A DNA stretch of 64,000 bases from an uncultured Collinsella sp. (GTDB lineage: Bacteria > Actinomycetota > Coriobacteriia > Coriobacteriales > Coriobacteriaceae). The DNA is taken from positions 186,001 through 250,000 of the forward strand of contig CAKTVB010000001.1 in assembly GCA_934621295.1 (NCBI GenBank), written 5' to 3'. Under the pieces are notes generated by a model. It ran no database searches, had not been told where the DNA came from, and saw only the letters and a program-made list of their open reading frames with translations. Positions 42,013 through 50,558 of this stretch are shown piece by piece. Each line of letters begins with the position of its first letter. Within the stretch, counting starts at the first letter, position 1. A program made the translations under genes and the position numbers.

Positions 42013-43008
42013 ATGTCTGAAACTCTTTTGGAGGTCAAGGACCTCAGAACGCAATTTAAGCGTGGTAAGAAGGATTGGATCACGGCGGTAAACGGCGTGT
42101 CCTTTAACGTCAACGCTGGCGAGATCGTGGGCCTGGTCGGTGAGTCCGGCTGCGGCAAGTCCGTAACCTCGCTTTCTGTTATGCGTCTGCACAACGAGCG
42201 CCTGACCAAGATCACGGGCTCCATCAAGTTCGGTGGCAAAGAGGTTCTCGACCTCGCCACGAGCGAGATGCAGTCCATGCGTGGCAACGAGATGTCCATG
42301 ATCTTCCAGGAGCCCATGAGCGCTCTCGACCCGATCATGCGCATCGAGGACCAGCTTACCGAGGCTATCAGCCTGCACAATGCCAACTTGAGCAAGGCCG
42401 AGGTTCACGAGCGCTGCGTCAACGCCCTCAAGCTCGTGGGCATCCCCGAGCCCGAGATGACGCTTCGCAACTATCCGCACGAGCTTTCGGGCGGTATGTG
42501 CCAGCGCGTCATGATTGCTATGGCTATGTCCTGCGAGCCCAAGCTGCTGATTGCCGACGAGCCTACTACCGCTCTCGACGTGACCATTCAGGCGCAGATC
42601 CTGGCCCTGATGGAAGACATCCGCAACCGTCGCAACACCGGCATCCTGCTCATCACGCACGACCTGGGCGTTGTTGCCGAGACCTGCAGCCGCGTCATCG
42701 TCATGTACGCCGGCAACATCGTCGAGGAAGCACCGGTCAAGGAGCTGTTCGCCAACCCGCAGCACCCCTATACCGAGGGTCTTATCGCCTCGGTGCCGCG
42801 CCTGGGCAAGCGTCTGAATCGCCTGCCGTCCATTCCTGGTTCCGTGCCCGATCTTGCCGTCATGCCCGAGGGCTGCCGTTTTGCCCCGCGCTGCAAGTAC
42901 GCGCAGGAGTCCTGCAAGCAGAAGCTGCCTGAGCTCCAGACGGTTTCTGAGGGTCACCGCTGCGCATGTCCGTTCTATCGCGATGCTCGAGAGGGGGCTC
43001 AGCAATAA
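42013..43008 (+). CDS. oppD: peptide ABC transporter ATP-binding protein (OppD type)
   Basis: This 331-residue ATPase has Walker A GESGCGKS, the LSGGMCQR signature, Walker B LLIADEPTTALD, and the C-terminal cysteine-rich extension (CRFAPRCKYAQESCKQK) that in this family can hold an iron-sulfur cluster. It energises transport together with OppF. Its stop overlaps the start of the next gene by one base (TAATG), which implies coupled translation. Confidence 0.94.
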   Translation: MSETLLEVKDLRTQFKRGKKDWITAVNGVSFNVNAGEIVGLVGESGCGKSVTSLSVMRLHNERLTKITGSIKFGGKEVLDLATSEMQSMRGNEMSMIFQEPMSALDPIMRIEDQLTEAISLHNANLSKAEVHERCVNALKLVGIPEPEMTLRNYPHELSGGMCQRVMIAMAMSCEPKLLIADEPTTALDVTIQAQILALMEDIRNRRNTGILLITHDLGVVAETCSRVIVMYAGNIVEEAPVKELFANPQHPYTEGLIASVPRLGKRLNRLPSIPGSVPDLAVMPEGCRFAPRCKYAQESCKQKLPELQTVSEGHRCACPFYRDAREGAQQ

Positions 43009-43997
43009 TGAGTGCAACTGAGACCAAGCCACTGCTGTCCGTTCGTCACCTGAGCAAGAAGTTCCCTGTGGGCAAGGATTTCTTTGGCCGTGCCAATAAA
43101 TTCGTGCATGCGGTGAACGACGTGTCCTTCGACATCATGCCTGGCGAGACCTTCTCGCTCGTAGGCGAGTCCGGCTGCGGCAAGTCCACCACCAGCCGTC
43201 TGATCAACCACCTCATCACGCCTAACGAGGGAGAGATCCTCTTTGAGGGCAAGGACGTGGCGAAACTCTCCGAGAAGGAGGTTCGCCCCCTGCGCGCCGA
43301 GATGCAGATGGTGTTCCAGGACCCATACGGATCGCTTAATCCTCGCATGAAGGTGCAGGACATCATCAGCGAGCCGCTGCTTGTCCACACCAAGATGAGC
43401 AAGGGCGAGCGTCTGAAGAAAGCACAGGAGCTGCTCGAGGTCGTTGGCCTTTCCGCCAGCCACGGCGAGCGCTATCCGCACGAGTTCTCTGGCGGTCAGC
43501 GTCAGCGCATTGGCATTGCCCGCGCGCTTTCGGTTAACCCCAAGCTCATCATGGCCGACGAGCCCGTCTCGGCTCTCGACGTGTCCATTCAGGCTCAGGT
43601 TCTGAACCTTCTTCGCGATGTTCAGGAGCAGTACAACCTGACGTACCTCTTCATCTCCCATGACCTCGCTGTCGTCGAGATGATTTCCGATCGCATTGGC
43701 GTCATGTACCTGGGTTCGCTTATGGAGGTTGCTCCCAACGAGGACCTTTACAGCAACCCGCTGCATCCCTACACGCAGGCTCTGCTTTCCGCCGTGCCTA
43801 TTCCTGATCCTTCGATCGAGAAGAAGCATGTGCTTATCGAGGGCGACCTGCCGAGCCCTACGAACATTCCTTCGGGCTGCCCGTTCCACACGCGCTGCCC
43901 GCATGCTACCGAGAAGTGCAAGACCGAGGTTCCGCAGATGACGGAGCATACTCCGGGTCACTTTGTGAAGTGCCACTTCCCGGGCGTGAAGATCTAA
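43008..43997 (+). CDS. oppF: peptide ABC transporter ATP-binding protein (OppF type)
   Basis: This 329-residue ATPase has Walker A GESGCGKST, the FSGGQRQR signature, Walker B IMADEPVSALD and the C-terminal CPFHTRCPHATEKCK motif. It forms the heterodimeric motor with OppD. It is the last gene of the oppA-F operon. Two successive hairpins follow its stop (44025 and 44065). Confidence 0.94.
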   Translation: MSATETKPLLSVRHLSKKFPVGKDFFGRANKFVHAVNDVSFDIMPGETFSLVGESGCGKSTTSRLINHLITPNEGEILFEGKDVAKLSEKEVRPLRAEMQMVFQDPYGSLNPRMKVQDIISEPLLVHTKMSKGERLKKAQELLEVVGLSASHGERYPHEFSGGQRQRIGIARALSVNPKLIMADEPVSALDVSIQAQVLNLLRDVQEQYNLTYLFISHDLAVVEMISDRIGVMYLGSLMEVAPNEDLYSNPLHPYTQALLSAVPIPDPSIEKKHVLIEGDLPSPTNIPSGCPFHTRCPHATEKCKTEVPQMTEHTPGHFVKCHFPGVKI

Positions 43998-44024
43998 CAG
44001 ATCGTTCGGCATATATGCATCCAA

Positions 44025-44060
44025 GAGGGGGGACGTCCAGGGACGCCTCTCCTCTTTCTT
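44025..44060 (+). terminator. intrinsic terminator of the opp operon
   Basis: The GAGGGGGGACGTCC stretch pairs imperfectly (with G-U pairs) with GACGCCTCTCCTC, and TTTCTT follows. Confidence 0.75.
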
Positions 44061-44064
44061 ATTA

Positions 44065-44100
44065 ATGTGACAGCAAAACGACAGGTTTATTTTGTCACAT
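44065..44100 (+). repeat. 36-nt hairpin element, copy 3 (3' of the opp operon)
   Basis: ATGTGACA/TGTCACAT arms flank a loop containing CGACAGGTTTA on the plus strand, and TTTC follows. Its orientation relative to the upstream gene matches copies at 26147-26182 and 46775-46810. It comes directly after a conventional terminator, so it is either a second terminator or an element with another role. Confidence 0.8.
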
Positions 44101-44249
44101 TTTCATATGTCCTTCATATCGTGCCTGAGTGACGGCTCTTCGTGCGAGATGTGACGAATAAACCCGGGGCGCGCCGTATGACGGGCGCACCTTGAGTTCG
44201 TGCTACCATTTATTCGTTTGAGTACACCCGTGCAAATGGAGGAAAATCC

Positions 44250-45176
44250 ATGGCTAACGTTCTTGTTTTTGGCCACCAGAACCCCGATAACGACGCCATC
44301 ATGTCTGCTGTCGTGCTGTCCCAGCTTCTCAATCAGGTTGAGTATGCCGGCAACACCTACGAGGCATGTGCTCTGGGCGCTCTGCCTGCCGAGTCCGCGA
44401 AGCTTCTTACCGACGCTGGCGTGGCGGAGCCGCGTCAGATTGCTTCGGTTGAGGAAGGCCAGCTCGTAGTTCTCACCGACCACAATGAGAGCGCCCAGTC
44501 TGTTGAGGGCTTGAAGTCCGCAACCGTCTTTGGTGTGGTCGATCATCACCGTATCGGCGATTTCGAGACTGCCGGCCCTCTGCACTACCTTGCCTTCCCG
44601 TGGGGTTCCAGCTGCACGATTGTGACCAAGGTTGCCCAGATGCTCGGCATTGAGCTTTCCGATGTTCAGGCCAAGCTGCTGCTTTCCGCCATGATGACCG
44701 ATACCCTTATGCTCAAGAGCCCCACCACCACCGATGTCGACCGCGCCGTGGCTGCCCAGCTGGGCGAGCAGGTGGGCGTCGATCCCGTTAAGTTTGGCAT
44801 GGAGGTCTTCCTTACTCGTCCGTCCGGTTCCTTCACCGCTGCCGAGATGGTGGGCAACGACATCAAGATGTTCGAGCCCGCTGGCAAGAAGCTTCTCATT
44901 GGTCAGTATGAGACGGTCGATAAGTCTCGCGCTCTAGGCATGATTGACGAGATTCGCGAGGCCATGCGCGCCTACGCTGCCGAGAAGGGTGCCGACGGCA
45001 TCGTCCTGTGCATCACCGACATCATGGAGGAGGGCTCGCAGGTGCTGCTCGAGGGCGACACCGAGTTTGCCCAGAAGGGTCTGGCCATCTCCGACGAGCA
45101 TGATGGCGTGTGGATGCCCGGCGTGCTTTCCCGTAAGAAGCAGGTTGCTGCTCCCATCATCGCTGCTGCCGAGTAA
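44250..45176 (+). CDS. ppaC: manganese-dependent inorganic pyrophosphatase
   Basis: This 308-residue family II pyrophosphatase (DHH superfamily) hydrolyses pyrophosphate to drive biosynthesis. Metal ligands are seen in FGHQNPDNDAI (His9, Asp13, Asp15), LTDHNE (Asp77) and VVDHHRIGDF (Asp98-His99-His100). The C-terminal DHHA2 domain contains RPSGSFTAAE. The length is typical. The start is ATG 44250 with GGAGG upstream. It is monocistronic. Confidence 0.96.
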   Translation: MANVLVFGHQNPDNDAIMSAVVLSQLLNQVEYAGNTYEACALGALPAESAKLLTDAGVAEPRQIASVEEGQLVVLTDHNESAQSVEGLKSATVFGVVDHHRIGDFETAGPLHYLAFPWGSSCTIVTKVAQMLGIELSDVQAKLLLSAMMTDTLMLKSPTTTDVDRAVAAQLGEQVGVDPVKFGMEVFLTRPSGSFTAAEMVGNDIKMFEPAGKKLLIGQYETVDKSRALGMIDEIREAMRAYAAEKGADGIVLCITDIMEEGSQVLLEGDTEFAQKGLAISDEHDGVWMPGVLSRKKQVAAPIIAAAE

Positions 45177-45320
45177 TTTCGGTTGCATATGTCACGTAAC
45201 TCTGCCTAAAACGGTGTAGATTTACGCCCGCTGGGTAGGATAATCGCAGACGCAAGGTTTAGCGCGACTCGCATAACAGCGGGCCGCGCTTCTTTTAAGC
45301 TTTAAGCAAGGAGGCCGCCT

Positions 45321-46664
45321 ATGGAATCATGCGACCAGCTCTTCGATGCTGCTCAGAGAAAGCGCCTTGAGCGCCACGACCTGTGGGACCGGGTCACGTC
45401 AAACGGTACGATATCCGCTGCGGTGATGGTACTCGCTGCAATCGCCGCCGTCGTATGCGCCAACACAGCCGCGTATGAACCCATCCATCATTTCTTAGAG
45501 CAGGAGCTCTTTGTGGGATTGGGCTCGCTTACGGCGGGGCTCACCGTGGAAGTGTTCGTCAATGACTTCCTGATGGCGATCTTCTTCCTGTTGGTGGGTA
45601 TTGAGCTTAAATACGAGATGACGGTGGGCGAACTTACTAACCCGCGTCAGGCTATGTTGCCGATGCTTGCTGCGGTGGGCGGCGTGGTGGTGCCTGCCTG
45701 CATTTACGCGTTTCTGAACAAGGGCGGCGCCATTCATGGTTGGGCGATTCCAATGGCGACTGACATCGCGTTCGCGCTGGGCGTTATGTCGCTTTTGGGC
45801 AATCGCGTGCCCAACGGTGTGCGCGTCTTTTTCTCCACGCTGGCTATCGCCGACGACCTCATCTCGATTCTCGCTATCGCCATTTTCTACGGTCAAAGCC
45901 CTAACTTGCTGTGGCTAGCTGCCGCCGTGGTGGTGACCGTGCTTCTGGTTATGCTCAATCGCACACGTCACTTTAGGCTTGCTCCCTATATTATTCTGGG
46001 CCTGCTGTTGTGGTTCTGCATGTTCAAATCGGGTATTCACGCCACGCTTGCTGGCGTGATTTTGGCCTTTACCGTGCCCGCCAAGTGCGGCGTCAAGCTT
46101 TCGAATCTTACCGACTGGCTTGGCGAGATTATGCCCGAGCTGGATGATCATTTTGACGAGGACGCGCATGTGCTGGGCCAGCATGACTTTACGCATGCCG
46201 CTACGCGCGTGGAGCGCGTGATGCATCGCGTGACCCCGCCGCTGCAGCGCCTGGAGCACTACATCAGCACGCCGGTGAACTTCCTGATCCTGCCGATCTT
46301 TGCTTTCGTGAACGCGCAAGTGCGACTGGTGGGTGTGGATATGGGCGCCTTGCTGGTCGACCCTGTGACGCTTGGTACGTACTTTGGCATGTTGCTGGGC
46401 AAGCCCGTCGGTATCTTTGGCGTGACGTTCGTTCTGGTGAAGTTTGGTCTGGCCGAGCTTCCGCGCCGTGTGAACTGGAAGCATATCGTAGGCGTTGGCA
46501 TCTTGGGCGGCATCGGCTTTACCATGTCGATTCTTATCGCGGGTCTGGCTTTCCCGGCTGCCGAGTTCGAGGTTTTGGCTGCAAAGGCTGCCATCTTGGG
46601 CGCTTCGGTCACAGCGGCCGTGGTGGGCATGATTTATATGAGTCGTGCTTGCCCGCGTCGTTAG
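45321..46664 (+). CDS. nhaA: Na+/H+ antiporter NhaA
   Basis: This 447-residue inner-membrane antiporter exchanges sodium for protons in pH and salt homeostasis. The paired ion-binding aspartates are in STLAIADDLISI (Asp178-Asp179). The conserved FFLLVGIELKYE and MATDIAFALGV blocks are present, as are 12 hydrophobic segments. A hydrophilic insert (about residues 272-312) sits between helices. The start is ATG 45321 behind AAGGAGG. A strong terminator follows. It has no neighbour in an operon. Confidence 0.95.
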   Translation: MESCDQLFDAAQRKRLERHDLWDRVTSNGTISAAVMVLAAIAAVVCANTAAYEPIHHFLEQELFVGLGSLTAGLTVEVFVNDFLMAIFFLLVGIELKYEMTVGELTNPRQAMLPMLAAVGGVVVPACIYAFLNKGGAIHGWAIPMATDIAFALGVMSLLGNRVPNGVRVFFSTLAIADDLISILAIAIFYGQSPNLLWLAAAVVVTVLLVMLNRTRHFRLAPYIILGLLLWFCMFKSGIHATLAGVILAFTVPAKCGVKLSNLTDWLGEIMPELDDHFDEDAHVLGQHDFTHAATRVERVMHRVTPPLQRLEHYISTPVNFLILPIFAFVNAQVRLVGVDMGALLVDPVTLGTYFGMLLGKPVGIFGVTFVLVKFGLAELPRRVNWKHIVGVGILGGIGFTMSILIAGLAFPAAEFEVLAAKAAILGASVTAAVVGMIYMSRACPRR

Positions 46665-46695
46665 CGCCGGCCCTCAATAAAACAAGATAAGAACG

Positions 46696-46737
46696 AGTCC
46701 GCCGCCGTGTCTGACTTGACGTGGCGGCGGACTTTTT
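46696..46737 (+). terminator. intrinsic terminator of nhaA
   Basis: AGTCCGCCGCC (46696-46706) pairs with GGCGGCGGACT (46723-46733), and TTTT follows. Confidence 0.9.
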
Positions 46738-46774
46738 GAAGGTGAACGGTGTGATTTCGCCCCCGAATTGCAAA

Positions 46775-46810
46775 ATGTGACAAATTAAACCTGTCGACTT
46801 TTTGTCACAT
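46775..46810 (-). repeat. 36-nt hairpin element, copy 2 (3' of the 84-codon gene)
   Basis: ATGTGACAAA/TTTGTCACAT arms have the same loop as copy 1; on the minus strand the loop contains CGACAGGTTTA and TTTTGC follows. It begins 15 bp after the stop of the minus-strand gene at 46826. Confidence 0.8.
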
Positions 46811-46825
46811 CTAAGGGAGGGGGGA

Positions 46826-47080
46826 TTATTCTACGGTGCCGTAGAGGGAGCCCCAGCCGTGGGCGGCGAGGGAGGAGTTGAGCTGGTCGCAGAGGCGCGA
46901 ACGCTCGTATATGCCTGGCGGCAACAAGGCCACGATCTCCATGAGGTCGGCGGGGAGGTCGAGGATTTCGGCTTGCACTACGAGGTCCAGTCGGTCGATT
47001 TCATGCTTGTTGGAATACAAGCTGTCGACCAGACGTTGAAGCTCTCCGTACTCATCTGCCCGAAATGAGCCAATGCGCAT
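46826..47080 (-). CDS. small protein of unknown function, 84 residues
   Basis: The frame is supported by a perfect GAGGAGGA ribosome site just before ATG 47080 and by a hairpin element after the stop. The protein is soluble and mainly helical, with acidic and leucine-rich segments such as EIDRLDLVVQAEILDLPADL and a central LLPPGIYERSRLCDQLNS. No family is recognised. It is divergent from the aminotransferase gene. Confidence 0.75.
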   Translation of the reverse strand: MRIGSFRADEYGELQRLVDSLYSNKHEIDRLDLVVQAEILDLPADLMEIVALLPPGIYERSRLCDQLNSSLAAHGWGSLYGTVE

Positions 47081-47125
47081 GTTTCCTCCTCGCTCTCTTT
47101 TGCGCCCTCGCCTAAAGCGAGGTGT

Positions 47126-47146
47126 CGGTAAAGCTATACTTTACCG
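47126..47146. promoter_or_regulatory. palindrome over the -10 box of the aminotransferase promoter
   Basis: CGGTAAAG (47126-47133) and CTTTACCG (47139-47146) form an 8-bp perfect inverted repeat with a 5-bp centre. The -10-like TATACT (47135-47140) lies inside it. Binding of a dimeric repressor here would block the promoter. Confidence 0.45.
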
Positions 47147-47180
47147 GAGTGTATCAACGCCGGCGAGTGAAAGGCCGATT

Positions 47181-48485
47181 ATGCAGACGATATATCAGCA
47201 GATGGATTCAGGCGAGCTTACGCAGACGATCGCCTCGCTCAAAGACGAGGTTGCCGCTGTCAAGGCCCGTGGCCTGGCGCTCGACATGGCCCGTGGCAAG
47301 CCCTCTCCATCGCAAGTGGACATCTCGCGCCCCATGCTCGATATCTTGGGTGCCGATTCCGATCTGCATGATGGTAGCGTGGACTGCAGCAACTACGGCT
47401 GTTTTGAGGGCATTCCCTCTGCGCGCAAGCTCGCTGGTGAATTTTTGGGCTGCCCTGCCGAGCAGACGCTCGTGCTGGGCTCTTCGAGCCTGCTGATCGA
47501 GCACGATATCGTGGGCACCTTCTGGCGCTGCGGAACATGCGGCTCCAATCCCTGGTCGGCCTACGGTGCCGCCCATGCGGGCGAGCCGGTCAAGTTCCTG
47601 TGTCCCGTACCCGGCTACGACCGTCACTTCGGTATCACGGAGGACCTGGGCATCGTCAATATTCCGGTTGCGATGACCGAGGATGGCCCGGATATGGATG
47701 AGGTCGAGCGCCTGGTTGCATCGGATGATTCCATCAAGGGCATCTGGTGCGTTCCCAAGTACTCCAACCCCACGGGCATCACCTTTAGCGAGGATACGGT
47801 GCGCCGCCTGGCTACTATGACCTGCGCCGCCCCCGACTTCCGCATCCTTTGGGATAACGCCTACTGCGTGCACGACCTGTATGACGAGAGCGACGAGCTC
47901 GCAAACATTTTCGACATCGCCCGCGAAGCGGGAACCGAGGACCGCGTGGTCGCGTTTGCCTCGACCTCCAAGATCACCTTCCCAGGTGCGGGTATCGGAT
48001 TCGTGGGCGCCTCGCCCGCGGTACTTGCCGAGTTTGCGCATCACCTCAAGGCCGGTCTCATCAGCGCGGATAAGCTCAACCAGCTGCGTCACGTGCGCTT
48101 CTTGCCCACGCTCGATGCGGTGCGCGAGCACATGAAGAAGCACGCCGAGTTCTTGCGTCCGCGCTTTGAGTGCGTGGAACAAAAGCTTGCCGAGGGCCTG
48201 GGCGGTACCGGCTGCGCCACCTGGACGCACCCGCGTGGCGGCTACTTTGTTTCCTTCGACGGACCCGAGGGTTCTGCCAAGCGTGTGGGCGCGCTCTGCG
48301 CCGAGATGGGTGTAAAGCTCACCACGGTGGGTGCTACCTGGCCGTATGGGGAGGACCCGCACGATACCAATATCCGCATCGCACCGAGCTATCCCACGTT
48401 GGAAGAGCTCTCTGCTGCACTTGACGTTCTTGTGCTTGCCGTCAAGCTCGTGTCGGCTGAGCTTGCCGCTAAGGCATCCGAGTAG
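47181..48485 (+). CDS. aspartate aminotransferase-like enzyme (fold type I, PF12897-like)
   Basis: This 434-residue PLP enzyme resembles the subgroup of aspartate aminotransferases known from Corynebacterium. It has LALDMARGKPSPSQVDIS near the N-terminus, WCVPKYSNPTGITFS, the WDNAYCVHDLYD block with the PLP-contacting Asp, and the PLP lysine in FASTSKITFPGAG. It should transfer amino groups between aspartate and 2-oxoglutarate, though the substrate is inferred. The start is ATG 47181 with AAAGG seven bases before; the longer open frame has no support. Confidence 0.88.
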   Translation: MQTIYQQMDSGELTQTIASLKDEVAAVKARGLALDMARGKPSPSQVDISRPMLDILGADSDLHDGSVDCSNYGCFEGIPSARKLAGEFLGCPAEQTLVLGSSSLLIEHDIVGTFWRCGTCGSNPWSAYGAAHAGEPVKFLCPVPGYDRHFGITEDLGIVNIPVAMTEDGPDMDEVERLVASDDSIKGIWCVPKYSNPTGITFSEDTVRRLATMTCAAPDFRILWDNAYCVHDLYDESDELANIFDIAREAGTEDRVVAFASTSKITFPGAGIGFVGASPAVLAEFAHHLKAGLISADKLNQLRHVRFLPTLDAVREHMKKHAEFLRPRFECVEQKLAEGLGGTGCATWTHPRGGYFVSFDGPEGSAKRVGALCAEMGVKLTTVGATWPYGEDPHDTNIRIAPSYPTLEELSAALDVLVLAVKLVSAELAAKASE

Positions 48486-48562
48486 CTCGAATAGCACATA
48501 CCATCCGAGCGCCCGAGCTTGCGGCTGCATGCGGGCGCGCCCATGTTTCCGAGGGGATTGTC

Positions 48563-49951
48563 ATGATCTTAACCGCTCGATATGTCTTGCCCGTTGTGGG
48601 GCGTGCCATCGAAAACGGTGCCGTTGTGGTGCAAAACGGCCGCATCGCCGCTGTGAGCACTCTTGATGAGCTGCGTTATTGGTATCCGGACGACGAGGTG
48701 CGCGACTTTGGTACCGCGGCACTCATCCCCGGTTTCGTGGATGCACACAGCCATTTGGAGTACTCCACCATGGGCGGCATTTTTGAGGATGTCCCGTATG
48801 CGCCCTGGAAGGCCCGCATCGTGGAGAAGAGCCGTCTGCTCACGCCGCAGGACTGGGAAGACGCCGCGATGCTGGGTGCCGTTCAGGCGCTTTCGGCGGG
48901 CATCACCACCATCGCCGATGTAACGCAGACGGGTGCGCCCCTGCGTGCCATCGCCGCTACCGGTCAGCACGGCGTGATCTATCGCGAGGTCACCACTCCA
49001 AAGAAATGCGATGTCGAGGCCGATATGGCTGCTGCCGACCGCGACATCCAAGACTGGCGCGCCTTTGCTGCAGATAACGACATGCTGGTGCGCGTGGGCA
49101 TCGGACCGGGTTCGATCTACGCCGTACACCCCGAGGTTTTGCGTGCCATCGGCAAATATGCCGACGAACAGACCCCTGTCGCCGTTCATGTGGCAGGGTC
49201 TCGCGAGGAAGCGGACTTTATCCGCTACGGTTCCTCGCCGTTCGCCCTTGCTGCCGATAGCGAAGAGTCCCATGCGTATGAGGGGCTGCAGTCCGATACC
49301 TTCCTGCCTACGGGCGTCTCTCCCATCCGCTATGCGCTCAACTGGGGCATCCTCTATGCCCCTGAGGTCGTGGCGATCCATGCCATTTGCATCGAACCGG
49401 GCGACATCGACCGCTTAGCCGAGCAAAACGTAGGCGTCGTTGCCTGCCCGCGTTCCAACGCCAAGCTCGGCAACGGTGTGACTCCGCTGTTGGCATTCCG
49501 CGACGCGCACATCCCCGTGGCGCTGGGTACCAATTCACCCGCTGCCGCAGACTCCACCGATCCTTTGGAGGAGATGCGCTTTGGCTTGCTGTTGCAGCGT
49601 GCAACCTCGGGCGACAAAGGCTTCCTCTCTGCGCACGATATGCTTCGTATGTCCACCATCGACGCGGCGCGTCTTATCGGCATGGACAAGGAAGTCGGTT
49701 CGCTGGAGATTGGCAAGCGCGCCGATATCGTGGCAGTGGACCTTTCGAACTCCATGCAGGTTCCCACCAACTCGCCGCATGCCGCAGTGGTGCACTCTGC
49801 CAGCCGCAACGACGTCATGATGACGATGATCGACGGTCGCGTGGTTTACGACCGCGCCGAGGGCCTTTCGCTTCCCTGCGAGGCCGAGCAGGCCGATGTG
49901 GACGCCATCTTGCATCGTGCAGAGGAATTGCGAATCAGGCTGCGCGACTAG
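48563..49951 (+). CDS. amidohydrolase family protein (nucleoside/purine deaminase-like)
   Basis: This 462-residue TIM-barrel metal hydrolase of the ATZ/TRZ/SsnA group shows the HxH motif (DAHSHLEY, His62 and His64), His209 (VAVHVAG) and His273 (VAIHAICIE). CPRSNAKLGNG is characteristic of the group. The position that normally holds the metal-binding Asp (LGTD) is Asn324 (LGTNSPAAAD). Members deaminate purine-type nucleosides such as methylthioadenosine or aminofutalosine; here activity may be changed. It begins 77 bp after the aminotransferase gene and may share its mRNA. Confidence 0.85.
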   Translation: MILTARYVLPVVGRAIENGAVVVQNGRIAAVSTLDELRYWYPDDEVRDFGTAALIPGFVDAHSHLEYSTMGGIFEDVPYAPWKARIVEKSRLLTPQDWEDAAMLGAVQALSAGITTIADVTQTGAPLRAIAATGQHGVIYREVTTPKKCDVEADMAAADRDIQDWRAFAADNDMLVRVGIGPGSIYAVHPEVLRAIGKYADEQTPVAVHVAGSREEADFIRYGSSPFALAADSEESHAYEGLQSDTFLPTGVSPIRYALNWGILYAPEVVAIHAICIEPGDIDRLAEQNVGVVACPRSNAKLGNGVTPLLAFRDAHIPVALGTNSPAAADSTDPLEEMRFGLLLQRATSGDKGFLSAHDMLRMSTIDAARLIGMDKEVGSLEIGKRADIVAVDLSNSMQVPTNSPHAAVVHSASRNDVMMTMIDGRVVYDRAEGLSLPCEAEQADVDAILHRAEELRIRLRD

Positions 49952-50084
49952 GGAAGCCTCCTTCTTGCACGCTACAATTGGCAAAGCGAGGGCCTTCGCT
50001 GCTCGCAAGGTAGTTACATCTCGCCGTGCGTCGCCGTGCCTGGTTGACGCGCGGCAGTTTTTCATCAAAGGCAAAGGAGACGAC

Positions 50085-50399
50085 ATGGAACTCAGCATCA
50101 CCACCAGCCCCACGCCTGAACGCTACACCGTCCACGTTACGGGCGAGATCGATATTTCCAATGCGGACGCGCTACGCACCGCGATCGATCTTGCACTCGA
50201 GCAGCCCCCGGCGGAGGTCGAGCTCGATTTTTCGCAGGTATCCTATATCGATTCCACGGGTATCGGCGTGCTTGTAGGCGCTGCTCACCATGCGCGTGAT
50301 CGCCAGAAGAGCTTTGCCATCACGGGCGCTCAGATGGGCGTGATGCGCGTGGCTCAGCTTTTGGGCGTCGACAAAGAGATTGGCATGAGCGCCGCTTAG
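50085..50399 (+). CDS. STAS-domain anti-sigma factor antagonist
   Basis: This 104-residue single STAS domain is of the SpoIIAA/RsbV type. The phosphorylatable serine is Ser57 in YIDSTGIGVLVG. Unphosphorylated forms bind an anti-sigma kinase and free an alternative sigma factor. No kinase or sigma gene is adjacent, so its partner is elsewhere. The start is ATG 50085 behind AAAGGAGA. It is monocistronic. Confidence 0.9.
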   Translation: MELSITTSPTPERYTVHVTGEIDISNADALRTAIDLALEQPPAEVELDFSQVSYIDSTGIGVLVGAAHHARDRQKSFAITGAQMGVMRVAQLLGVDKEIGMSAA

Positions 50400-50558
50400 G
50401 TAGTTGAACCTATGGGCGCTGCGTAAACAATCTACAGTCTTGTTTAGGGCGGCCTCGAGCCGCCCTACTTCGGGGTATACTTTTGCTCGCTTGTTCGCAT
50501 GATGCTGCGCTGAAGGCACGGTCGCAGGTGCCGTAGCGCATGCTTGTTGGAGGTTTCC

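Noticed and set aside
45177..45320. riboswitch before nhaA
   Set aside because: The 144-bp spacer shows no known aptamer motif such as a nhaA-I type structure that I can recognise; only short hairpins are present.
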